From the NCBI GenBank assembly GCA_964524145.1, contig CAZGCA010000026.1:1-64000 (forward strand): DNA of 64,000 nucleotides, written 5' to 3'. The notes beneath the pieces were generated by a model. That model saw nothing but the letters and a program-made list of their open reading frames with translations. It was not told where the DNA came from and made no database searches. The translations under genes and the position numbers were made by a program. This document shows, one piece after another, positions 25,095 to 31,890 of the stretch. Position 1 is the first letter of the stretch, and each line of letters opens with the position of its first letter. This DNA comes from CAZGCA01 sp964524145. Lineage in GTDB: Bacteria; Hydrogenedentota; CAZGCA01.

Positions 25095-26447
25095 GTGAAA
25101 GGCAAGTATCCGAGCAGCAGAAAGATGGGTCGGCGAACGTTCCTGGCGTCGGCTTCAGCGGCTGGGGCCGGCCTGGCTGTGGCGCGTAACAGTGCCGGAC
25201 AAGCCGCCGCGCCTCGGACGGGCGATTTGAATATCGCTCTCATAGGTGTCGGCGCCCAGGGGCGTGTTCTTATCGATTCGATCCTCAAGATCCCGGGCAT
25301 CCGGTTCAGGGCCATCTGCGACATCTGGTCTTACGGCCAGGAGTATGGGCAGAACTACCTCAAGAAGAATGGGCATGAGATCAACGTCTATGAAGACTAC
25401 CGCGAGTTGCTGGCTGCTGAGAACGATCTCGATGCGGTCATAGTCGCCACGCCCGATTGGAAGCACGCCGAGCATTCTATCGCCTGTATGGAAGGCGGCA
25501 TGCACGTATACTGCGAGAAGGAGATGTCGAACTCGATTGAGGAAGCTAAGAAGATGGTGCAGGTTTCCAGAAGAACCGGCAGACTTCTTCAGATCGGCCG
25601 CCAGCGGCGCAGCAATCCGCGCTACATTCATGCCATCGATACCCTCGTTCACAAAGAGAGACTTCTCGGGCGCATAACCCAGGCGTATGGCCAGTGGAAC
25701 CGTCCCAAGAGCGGGGATCTGGGGTGGCCGAGAAAACACGAGATGAGCCCCGATTTCCTCGAGAGATACGGCTACGCTTCGATGCGCCAGTTCCGCAACT
25801 GGCGCTGGTACCGCAAGTACGGCGGCGGCCCCATCGCGGATCTCGGCTCGGACCAGATTGACGTATTCAGTTGGGTATTCGGCGCCCAGCCCAAGTCGGT
25901 AATGTCAGGCGGCGGCGTTGACTATTACGAACATCACGAATGGTACGACAACGTGATGGCCATCTTCGAGTTTGAGAATGAGGACGGCCTCGGGCGCGCT
26001 ATGTACCAAGTGTTGACCACCACCGGACACGGCGGTTTCTACGAATCCTTTTTGGGCGAGGACGGTTCGATCGACCTCTCGGAGGCTCCGCAGCGGGGTA
26101 ACGCCGCGTTGCGCGAGGCCCACGCGGACGCGGCCAAATGGTATGACCTGGCGAAAAGAGGCTATCTAAGAAGGCCTAAGCGTCTGGCCCAGCCGGCCAG
26201 CACCAGAAGCATAATCATCGACGTGCGGGAGACTGCGCCTGTGGGTGCCTGGCCGTTGCCTATCGAGCTTCTCAAACCGCCTCACCAACCTCACCTCGAG
26301 AACTTTTTCGAGGCCGTCAGGACGGGCAAACCCCTGAACTGTCCCGCCGAAGAGGCGTACAAAACGACCGTCGTTGCGTTCAAAGTCAATGAGGCCGTCG
26401 AAGCAGGACGCAAACTCGAATTCCGGCCGGAGGACTTCAGGGTTTGA
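25095..26447 (+). CDS. Tat-exported Gfo/Idh/MocA-family oxidoreductase
   Basis: 450 residues from the GTG at 25095, picked because AAAGG lies eight bases upstream and gives a compact Tat signal (GRRTFLASASAAGAG). Starts at 25074 or 25032 would only lengthen the n-region. The NAD(P)-binding Rossmann domain begins IALIGVGAQGRV; the family motif EKE is in CEKEMSNSIEEAKKM, and the catalytic region includes GPIADLGSDQIDVFSW. Such enzymes oxidise or reduce sugars or inositols. Export of an NAD-dependent enzyme implies that the cofactor is bound before Tat export. The stop overlaps the TTG start of the cytochrome gene, linking them in one transcript. Confidence 0.85.
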   Translation: MKGKYPSSRKMGRRTFLASASAAGAGLAVARNSAGQAAAPRTGDLNIALIGVGAQGRVLIDSILKIPGIRFRAICDIWSYGQEYGQNYLKKNGHEINVYEDYRELLAAENDLDAVIVATPDWKHAEHSIACMEGGMHVYCEKEMSNSIEEAKKMVQVSRRTGRLLQIGRQRRSNPRYIHAIDTLVHKERLLGRITQAYGQWNRPKSGDLGWPRKHEMSPDFLERYGYASMRQFRNWRWYRKYGGGPIADLGSDQIDVFSWVFGAQPKSVMSGGGVDYYEHHEWYDNVMAIFEFENEDGLGRAMYQVLTTTGHGGFYESFLGEDGSIDLSEAPQRGNAALREAHADAAKWYDLAKRGYLRRPKRLAQPASTRSIIIDVRETAPVGAWPLPIELLKPPHQPHLENFFEAVRTGKPLNCPAEEAYKTTVVAFKVNEAVEAGRKLEFRPEDFRV

Positions 26448-28810
26448 AGAGCACAGCTCTGGCGACCTCGATTCTTGTTGCTCTCGCAATGGCCGTCTCT
26501 GCCCGCGCCGACACCGAAGAACCCAACCATTGGGATGGTAGTCGCTCGACGCCGGTACACCGCATCCCTCTGTTTGATGAAGAGCAGCAGGAGATATCCC
26601 CCGCTTACGCCTATCCCATGCCGTTTTCGGCCCGCAACACGTGCGGGCCCTGCCACAACTACTCGACTGTTGCCGGCGGGTTGCACTTCAATTCTTCCAA
26701 AGAACGGAGTTCGGCGAGGAGGCCCGGCGAGCCGTGGGTCTGGGTGGACGAGAAGACCGGAACGCAGCTCTTGCTGTCCTATCGCGGCTGGCCCGGAACA
26801 TGGCATCCGGAAGAACTTGGTGTAACTGAGTGGCGGTTCACGCAGTTGTTTGGGCGCCACATGGCGGGCGGCGACATGGGAGAGCCTGCGGACACGCTCA
26901 CCGACCCGCAGTCGAGGTGGGATGTCTCGGGCACCGTCGAGATAAACTGTCTTGGCTGCCATAACGGCTCGCCCGGCCAGGATCCCAGCGAGTGGGGCAA
27001 GCAGATGGCGCGCGAGAACTTCCGTTGGGCGGCAACAGCGGCCAGCGGCCTGGGAGTCGTGAGCGGTGTGGCGTCCCGGTTGCCCAACACGTGGGCCGTG
27101 CACGACGGCCCCAACCTCGACGATACGCTGTACGCCGTCCCGCCGTCGATCCGGTACGATCCGGGACGCTTTGACCACAAGGGTCGTGTCCTGTTCGATG
27201 TTGGGGCCAAGCCTGTGGACCGAAACTGCCTGTATTGCCACTCTGTCTCGCGAGTGGACGTCGAGAGATGGGAGACGGACAGCGACGTACATTCCGTTTT
27301 CGGCATGCAATGTGCCGATTGCCATCGGAACGGTTTGGACCACGACATGGTGCGCGGTTATGACGTCGAGGCAGAGGAGCGGGGAGAACGTGTGGTCGCC
27401 GAGTTCTCATGCGAAGGTTGTCATCTCGGCAATCCTGAGGCTTCGCTGGACGGACGTTTTGGTGCTCATCGACCGGTACATAAAGGACTTCCGCCAATTC
27501 ATCTCGAGAAGATGGCCTGCACTGTGTGCCATTCGGGGCCGTGGCCCGCCGAGGTGCCGGTGCGTGTCCGCGCGTCTCGCGCCAATCGTCTTGGAATCTA
27601 CGGCGTGGCCCAGTGGTACACGGACGCTCCCCGCATTGTTGAGCCGGTCTACGTGAAGGAGGCCGGCGGGAAGCTCGCCGCTCACAGGATGATGTGGCCT
27701 GCTTTCTGGGGGCGACTCGATGGCGACGGAGTAAAGCCGCTCTCACCCGACGAGGTGGCCCCGTTTGCGGAAGGAATACTCGACGCCGAGCAGCAGATCG
27801 GCAGGATGCTGGCATCGTTCGGCGACGGTCTCGCAGCTCTCGCCATGCTCCACCCCGATAAGATGCCGGCGGGCGAACCGGTGTTCGTGACGGCCGGCAA
27901 GGTGTACCGCCTCAATGTGGATGGCGGTCTGGACGTTTCGGACTACGCCGGCACCGTGACAGGTGTAACAGGACATTGGGTACAGGTAAAGGATGGCGAA
28001 GTCCTGCCGCTGGTTCCGGACTTCGACCCGGAGGCGGGAGACGTCGATATTCTGGTGGAACACGCGATTGTCAGTATCATCGAATGGCTGGCTCCGGAGG
28101 ATGCCACAAGAGGCGAGCCGGTCTTCATATGTGGTGCGAAGGGTTATGGCCGAAACCATGAAGGATACCTCTCTGTTGTGGAATTGCCCGACGGCGAGTC
28201 TGATACGCCGACGTGGGGGTGGCGCAACGACGAGGTGATTTCCCCGTTGGTACCCGAGTTTGTGGTGCGTGCAGTCGAGGAAACCGTCGGGGCCGAGGAG
28301 TCTTTCACCGAGGAACAGGTTGCGTTGGTGCTCAAAGCCCTGAATGAGACCGCCGATCACGAAGCCGGTAGGAGCGACTCTGTGTACGTCTCAGGTGGGA
28401 AGATGTTCCGCCTGGATGAGGCAGGAAAACTCGCAGCGTCGGACCATCCCGCCGCCGAGCCCTACGTCTGGCCTCTGGCGCATGACGTCCGGCCCGCACG
28501 ACAGTCTTTGGGAGCGAGATCCTGCGAAGACTGTCACGTAGCGGCCGCGCCGTTCTTTTTCGGCGAGGTCAGGGCTTTCGGTCCGCTCAAGACAGAGGAC
28601 GTTGCTGTCAGACTCATGCACGAGATCCAGGGAGTCGACTTGCAGTTGCTGAAGGCCTGGGCAAGAAGCGTGCGGTTGCGCCGCGTGTACGTTGTTGGCG
28701 GTTGGGCGGTTGCTGTCCTTCTGGCGATAGCGGTCGCACGGTACGGCTTCGCGGCGCTGGAACGGGCGGTGAGATCCCTTGTGGTCCGAAAGCCAACACG
28801 GGTTGACTGA
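26444..28810 (+). CDS. Seven-haem c-type cytochrome with C-terminal membrane anchor
   Basis: 788 residues. The TTG start overlaps the upstream stop (TTGA) and has GGAGG about ten bases before it. Residues 1-22 are a Sec signal. Seven CxxCH haem sites begin at about residues 67, 169, 262, 290, 323, 359 and 694. Between the sixth and seventh haem lie some 330 residues without haem that contain three related units, near 473, 552 and 640, each with a GEPVFVTAGK- or SVYVSGGK-like strand. A membrane helix near 740-765 anchors the protein, placing the last haem next to the membrane and the cytochrome b encoded downstream. Probable periplasmic electron carrier; partner and acceptor are unknown. I know of no named family with this layout. 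Confidence 0.85.
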   Translation: MKSTALATSILVALAMAVSARADTEEPNHWDGSRSTPVHRIPLFDEEQQEISPAYAYPMPFSARNTCGPCHNYSTVAGGLHFNSSKERSSARRPGEPWVWVDEKTGTQLLLSYRGWPGTWHPEELGVTEWRFTQLFGRHMAGGDMGEPADTLTDPQSRWDVSGTVEINCLGCHNGSPGQDPSEWGKQMARENFRWAATAASGLGVVSGVASRLPNTWAVHDGPNLDDTLYAVPPSIRYDPGRFDHKGRVLFDVGAKPVDRNCLYCHSVSRVDVERWETDSDVHSVFGMQCADCHRNGLDHDMVRGYDVEAEERGERVVAEFSCEGCHLGNPEASLDGRFGAHRPVHKGLPPIHLEKMACTVCHSGPWPAEVPVRVRASRANRLGIYGVAQWYTDAPRIVEPVYVKEAGGKLAAHRMMWPAFWGRLDGDGVKPLSPDEVAPFAEGILDAEQQIGRMLASFGDGLAALAMLHPDKMPAGEPVFVTAGKVYRLNVDGGLDVSDYAGTVTGVTGHWVQVKDGEVLPLVPDFDPEAGDVDILVEHAIVSIIEWLAPEDATRGEPVFICGAKGYGRNHEGYLSVVELPDGESDTPTWGWRNDEVISPLVPEFVVRAVEETVGAEESFTEEQVALVLKALNETADHEAGRSDSVYVSGGKMFRLDEAGKLAASDHPAAEPYVWPLAHDVRPARQSLGARSCEDCHVAAAPFFFGEVRAFGPLKTEDVAVRLMHEIQGVDLQLLKAWARSVRLRRVYVVGGWAVAVLLAIAVARYGFAALERAVRSLVVRKPTRVD

Positions 28811-28820
28811 AGGGGGTGGC

Positions 28821-29525
28821 ATGTTTCGGTTGATCTCGCTCGTTGCATTGACGGGTAGCGTCATCGTGTGCATGTTGCACTACGCCGCTCTTGGAACCCG
28901 ACGCTGGAAGCCGGACAAAGGCACCGCCTTCGTGTACCGGTTCAGTATTTGGGAACGGCTCACTCACACGCTCTGTCTTCTGGGCTTCCTTACGCTTGCC
29001 GTAACGGGGTTCTGGGCTGTCATTGTCCTTCGCGGTCCGCTCCACGGCTGGTTGTGGATACTCCATGTTGGGTCCGGGGCGGTCTTTGCCGTGACGATGG
29101 TACTCATGATGTTGCTCTGGGCCATGGATTGCCGATTTGAGGATCACGACTGGATTTGGGCGAGACATGTCGGCAGCTATCTGGGCGGGGACGACAGGCT
29201 GCCCGCCGGGCGGTTCAACGCGGGCCAAAAAGCCTACTTCTGGTGCAGCGTGCTGCTCGGTTTGGTGACCCATCTGTCCGGACTCGGGCTGGTAGTACCT
29301 GTGTTCGGTCTCGAGGGGCAGGAGCTCATCGGCGAGATCCACCGTTACGGAGCACTGCTGTTTGCCATGTCAGCCATCGTACACTTGTACCTGGCAACGC
29401 TGGCAAATCGCGGTACACTCCGTTCGATAGTGCTGGGCACGGTGAGCGCGGAATGGGCCGAACACCATCATCCAGCGTGGCGGGAAGGGGCCGGCGGATC
29501 GCCCGACACCGGTCCCCGGGAATAG
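28821..29525 (+). CDS. Membrane cytochrome b (b561/FdnI-like) subunit
   Basis: 234 residues; ATG at 28821 with AGGGGG upstream, eleven bases after the cytochrome c gene. Five hydrophobic segments; candidate haem-ligating histidines are in ERLTHTLCLLG, LHVGSGAVF, VTHLSG and IHRYGALLF plus IVHLYL. The architecture is that of di-haem cytochrome b subunits such as FdnI or HydC, which pass electrons between quinone and a periplasmic redox protein. Given its neighbours it probably connects the quinone pool to the seven-haem cytochrome. Confidence 0.8.
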   Translation: MFRLISLVALTGSVIVCMLHYAALGTRRWKPDKGTAFVYRFSIWERLTHTLCLLGFLTLAVTGFWAVIVLRGPLHGWLWILHVGSGAVFAVTMVLMMLLWAMDCRFEDHDWIWARHVGSYLGGDDRLPAGRFNAGQKAYFWCSVLLGLVTHLSGLGLVVPVFGLEGQELIGEIHRYGALLFAMSAIVHLYLATLANRGTLRSIVLGTVSAEWAEHHHPAWREGAGGSPDTGPRE

Positions 29526-29534
29526 CGCTATCCT

Positions 29535-30491
29535 ATGGATGAGACTTCCGGGAAGAAGAGATCGATGAAACCGGCGTTTCACCGATTTGCCCACGAAGCC
29601 ATGGCCACCACGTTCGAGATCATCGTCGCTGGTGAGGGCGGGACAGGCGACAGTGCTGAATACGCGCGGCAAGCCGCACAAGCGGCCTTCCATGAGATCG
29701 ACCGGCTCGAACAAGGCCTGAGCCGTTTCATCGAATCGAGCGACATTTCGCGCATTAACAAGCTCGGGGCAAGGGCGCCCGTGCGCGTGAGCGTCGACAC
29801 CTTCGAGTGCCTGCAACTTGCCCGCCGCCTCCACAAGGAAACCGGTGGCGCGTTCGATGTGACCATTGGAGCACTCATGTCATGTTGGCGGACGCCTGAG
29901 GGTACGTCGGGCAGGCCTGGCGCCAAGGAGATTGCCGAGGCGAGAAAGCGAACAGGTATGGAACAAGTCGTGCTGGACAAAGAGCACTTCACGGTCGCAC
30001 TCAAAACGGACGGCGTGTTGGTCGACATGGGCGGAATCGGCAAAGGATTTGCCTTGGATAAAGCCGCCGAGAACCTCCGCGATTGGGTCGACGAGGGGTC
30101 GGGGTTCGAGACCGCCTTGCTCAGCGGAGGTCAAAGCTCTGTGTTGGCCATGGGCGCCCCGCCTGGAAAGCGCGGCTGGGAGGTGACCGTAGAGGGGGGC
30201 CAAGCCGTGCCGGAAGAACTCCTCTTGTCTGACAGAGCGCTCAGCGGTTCGGGAACACGCGTGCGGGGGCGGCATATCGTCGATCCTAGAACCGGCCGCC
30301 CTGCCGAAGGCGCTCTTCGCGCTTGGGCATCGTGTCCGTCCGCAGCCGTTTCAGATGCGCTTTCGACGGCGTTTATGATATTGAGCCCGGCGGATATCGA
30401 CCTCTACTGTGCCGAACACAAAGACACGTGGGCACTACTGTTGATGCGAAACGCCACGGACAATCGGCTCAGAACCTTCGGGAAACAGTGA
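29535..30491 (+). CDS. apbE: FAD:protein FMN transferase
   Basis: 318 residues from 29535; an ATG at 29565 with GAAGAAGAGA upstream is an equally good or better start and gives 308. The ApbE fold is evident in FHRFAHEAMATTFEIIV, IDRLEQGLSRFIESSDISRIN, DVTIGALMSCW, VDMGGIGKGFALDKAAE and ALLSGGQSSVLAMG. The enzyme attaches FMN covalently to Ser/Thr of exported redox proteins. Neither start gives a clear signal peptide. No obvious flavinylation target (SGA[ST] type) is seen in the neighbouring proteins, so the acceptor may lie elsewhere. Convergent with the ferredoxin gene. Confidence 0.9.
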   Translation: MDETSGKKRSMKPAFHRFAHEAMATTFEIIVAGEGGTGDSAEYARQAAQAAFHEIDRLEQGLSRFIESSDISRINKLGARAPVRVSVDTFECLQLARRLHKETGGAFDVTIGALMSCWRTPEGTSGRPGAKEIAEARKRTGMEQVVLDKEHFTVALKTDGVLVDMGGIGKGFALDKAAENLRDWVDEGSGFETALLSGGQSSVLAMGAPPGKRGWEVTVEGGQAVPEELLLSDRALSGSGTRVRGRHIVDPRTGRPAEGALRAWASCPSAAVSDALSTAFMILSPADIDLYCAEHKDTWALLLMRNATDNRLRTFGKQ

Positions 30492-30600
30492 ACTCGCCTT
30501 CTCCCACACGGATTCAGTGGGTCCAAAGCCACGTTGGACAGGAAACGAGGTGCCATCTCCTATTGATCGGCGGAGTGCGGATTGGATATGTCCCGCAACG

Positions 30601-30810
30601 TCATTCAGTACTGCGTACTGTCTGCCTCTCGAGAGTGACAGCCTCCAGGGGACATTCGGCTGCCGCCTCTTCACAGGCCGGCTCATACTTTGGAGGCACG
30701 ACGACGAATTTGACCATCACGACGTCCCCCATCATCTCGAACACCTCCGGGCAAATATCCACACATGTACCGCAACCTGTGCATAAGTCCGAATCGATTC
30801 TGGCCTTCAT
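30601..30810 (-). CDS. Single [4Fe-4S] ferredoxin
   Basis: 69 residues, the size of small cytoplasmic ferredoxins. Ligands: CTGCGTC plus CP in DLCTGCGTCVDICPEVF and a fourth Cys in AAAECPLEAV. One cluster is predicted from these cysteines; the second Cys-x2-Cys-x2-Cys set of 2[4Fe-4S] proteins is absent. The upstream small ORF ends seven bases before its ATG, with GAAGAGAG in that stretch as ribosome binding site. It faces the ApbE gene and may supply electrons to or from the adjacent redox module. Confidence 0.9.
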   Translation of the reverse strand: MKARIDSDLCTGCGTCVDICPEVFEMMGDVVMVKFVVVPPKYEPACEEAAAECPLEAVTLERQTVRSTE

Positions 30811-30817
30811 GTACTCA

Positions 30818-30997
30818 TCACTCTCTTCCCGGCAAGGATGCGCGGCTGCGTTTCAAAAGGATCCGCTCGGCTCGGGTCGCACGCTCCGCACAGCACGCCT
30901 TCCGTAGTGCGAGCCGCTTGGCCTCCATGTTGACGAGTGTCCCGCATGTTCTTGATCTTCTTTGTGCGCTTCGACGTTCACTGTTCCGCGTGTACAT
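30818..30997 (-). CDS. Small basic protein, hypothetical
   Basis: 59 residues, too short for ordinary gene calls. Support is a strong AGGAGG eleven bases before the ATG and a stop located seven bases before the ferredoxin start, the spacing expected for an operon. The product is very rich in Arg/Lys (for example RRSAQRRSRTCG and KRLALRKACC) and has three Cys. I do not recognise a family. It could bind nucleic acid, or it could be a leader ORF for the ferredoxin gene. Confidence 0.45.
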   Translation of the reverse strand: MYTRNSERRSAQRRSRTCGTLVNMEAKRLALRKACCAERATRAERILLKRSRASLPGRE

Positions 30998-31116
30998 GAG
31001 AAACGCTTCCTCCTGTCCGAACGCTCAGTCCTTGGTCAACGGGGCGCACCGCCCCTCCTCCGTTAGATGAGTAACAACATCCATACTCAAGGCTAGCACA
31101 CAACCGCAAATACGTA

Positions 31117-31135
31117 AATCAGCGAAACGCTGATT
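31117..31135. repeat. Perfect 8-bp inverted repeat
   Basis: AATCAGCG (31117-31124) and CGCTGATT (31128-31135) flank AAA. It lies between the response regulator gene and the ferredoxin operon. It could be a weak terminator for the regulator gene (no clear U-tract) or an operator. Confidence 0.5.
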
Positions 31136-31162
31136 CTATTGTCGGACATTGTGTAAGGAGCT

Positions 31163-31181
31163 TGTAGGAATCTGTCTTACA
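31163..31181 (-). promoter_or_regulatory. Candidate NarL/RcsB-type operator
   Basis: TGTAGGA (31163-31169) and TCTTACA (31175-31181) form an inverted repeat with one mismatch and a five-base centre. Similar TAGGA/TCYTA dyads are bound by NarL-family regulators such as RcsB. It lies just beyond the 3' end of the NarL-type regulator gene and upstream of the small ORF/ferredoxin unit. A half-site TGTAGGA also occurs at 34304-34310 before the kinase gene. Binding is inferred only. Confidence 0.4.
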
Positions 31182-31238
31182 GGAGAGCGCATGCGTTACG
31201 GATGGCTTTTCGAGCGTCTTGGAAAGGACAAGAACTGT

Positions 31239-31871
31239 CTAACTGATCAACCCCTGCTGAATGGCGTAGCGCGTCAAATCGGAGTTCCGCTGCATGTCCA
31301 TCTTCTCGAGAATGCGTGACCGATACGTGCTGACTGTCTTGACGCTGAGCGCCAGCTCGATGGAAATCTCCGTGACCGTCTTGCCCGACGCTATCATGCA
31401 AAGCACCTGGAACTCGCGGTCGGACAGTTTCTCATGTGGCGGTTTGTCCGAGCCGGCATCAAGATCGAACACAAGCTTCTCAGCAAGAGCCGGACTGACG
31501 TATTTGCCGCCCTGGGCTACTTTTCGTATTGCCGCCACCAACTGGTCCGCGGCGCTTTCCTTGGTGAGGTAGCCGGATGCACCGGCACGCAAGACGCGCA
31601 CGGCATACTGGTCTTCGGGATGCATGCTCAGAACCAGGACGGGAAGAGAGGAGTACTGGACATTCAACTGCTTGAGAAGGTCCAACCCGTTCATGCCCGG
31701 CATGGAAAGGTCCAGCACGATCACATCCCAGCGACCACGTCGCACTCTGTCCAACACGTCGGCCCCGTCGCTGGCTTCCCCCTTGATGACGATATCGTCG
31801 GTCTCCGCGATGATCTGTTTCAACCCTTCCCGTACAATCGGATGGTCGTCTGCAATCAGAACGTTTATCAT
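31239..31871 (-). CDS. NarL/LuxR-family response regulator
   Basis: 210 residues. Receiver domain with the acidic pair Asp8-Asp9, phosphoacceptor Asp54 in VIVLDLSMPG and a late Lys in SGYLTKESAA. The LuxR-type helix-turn-helix follows: LSDREFQVLCMIASGKTV through IALSVKTVSTYRSRILEK with the usual variations. Downstream of and co-oriented with the hybrid-sensor gene, with a 19-base gap, so it is the cognate regulator. A candidate operator for it lies at 31163-31181, suggesting control of the ferredoxin unit. Confidence 0.9.
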   Translation of the reverse strand: MINVLIADDHPIVREGLKQIIAETDDIVIKGEASDGADVLDRVRRGRWDVIVLDLSMPGMNGLDLLKQLNVQYSSLPVLVLSMHPEDQYAVRVLRAGASGYLTKESAADQLVAAIRKVAQGGKYVSPALAEKLVFDLDAGSDKPPHEKLSDREFQVLCMIASGKTVTEISIELALSVKTVSTYRSRILEKMDMQRNSDLTRYAIQQGLIS

Positions 31872-31890
31872 AGCGCGCAGTCTCCCAATC

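Noticed and set aside
30765..31070. 101-codon open frame on the + strand
   Set aside because: Antisense to the ferredoxin start and to the better-supported small ORF at 30818-30997.
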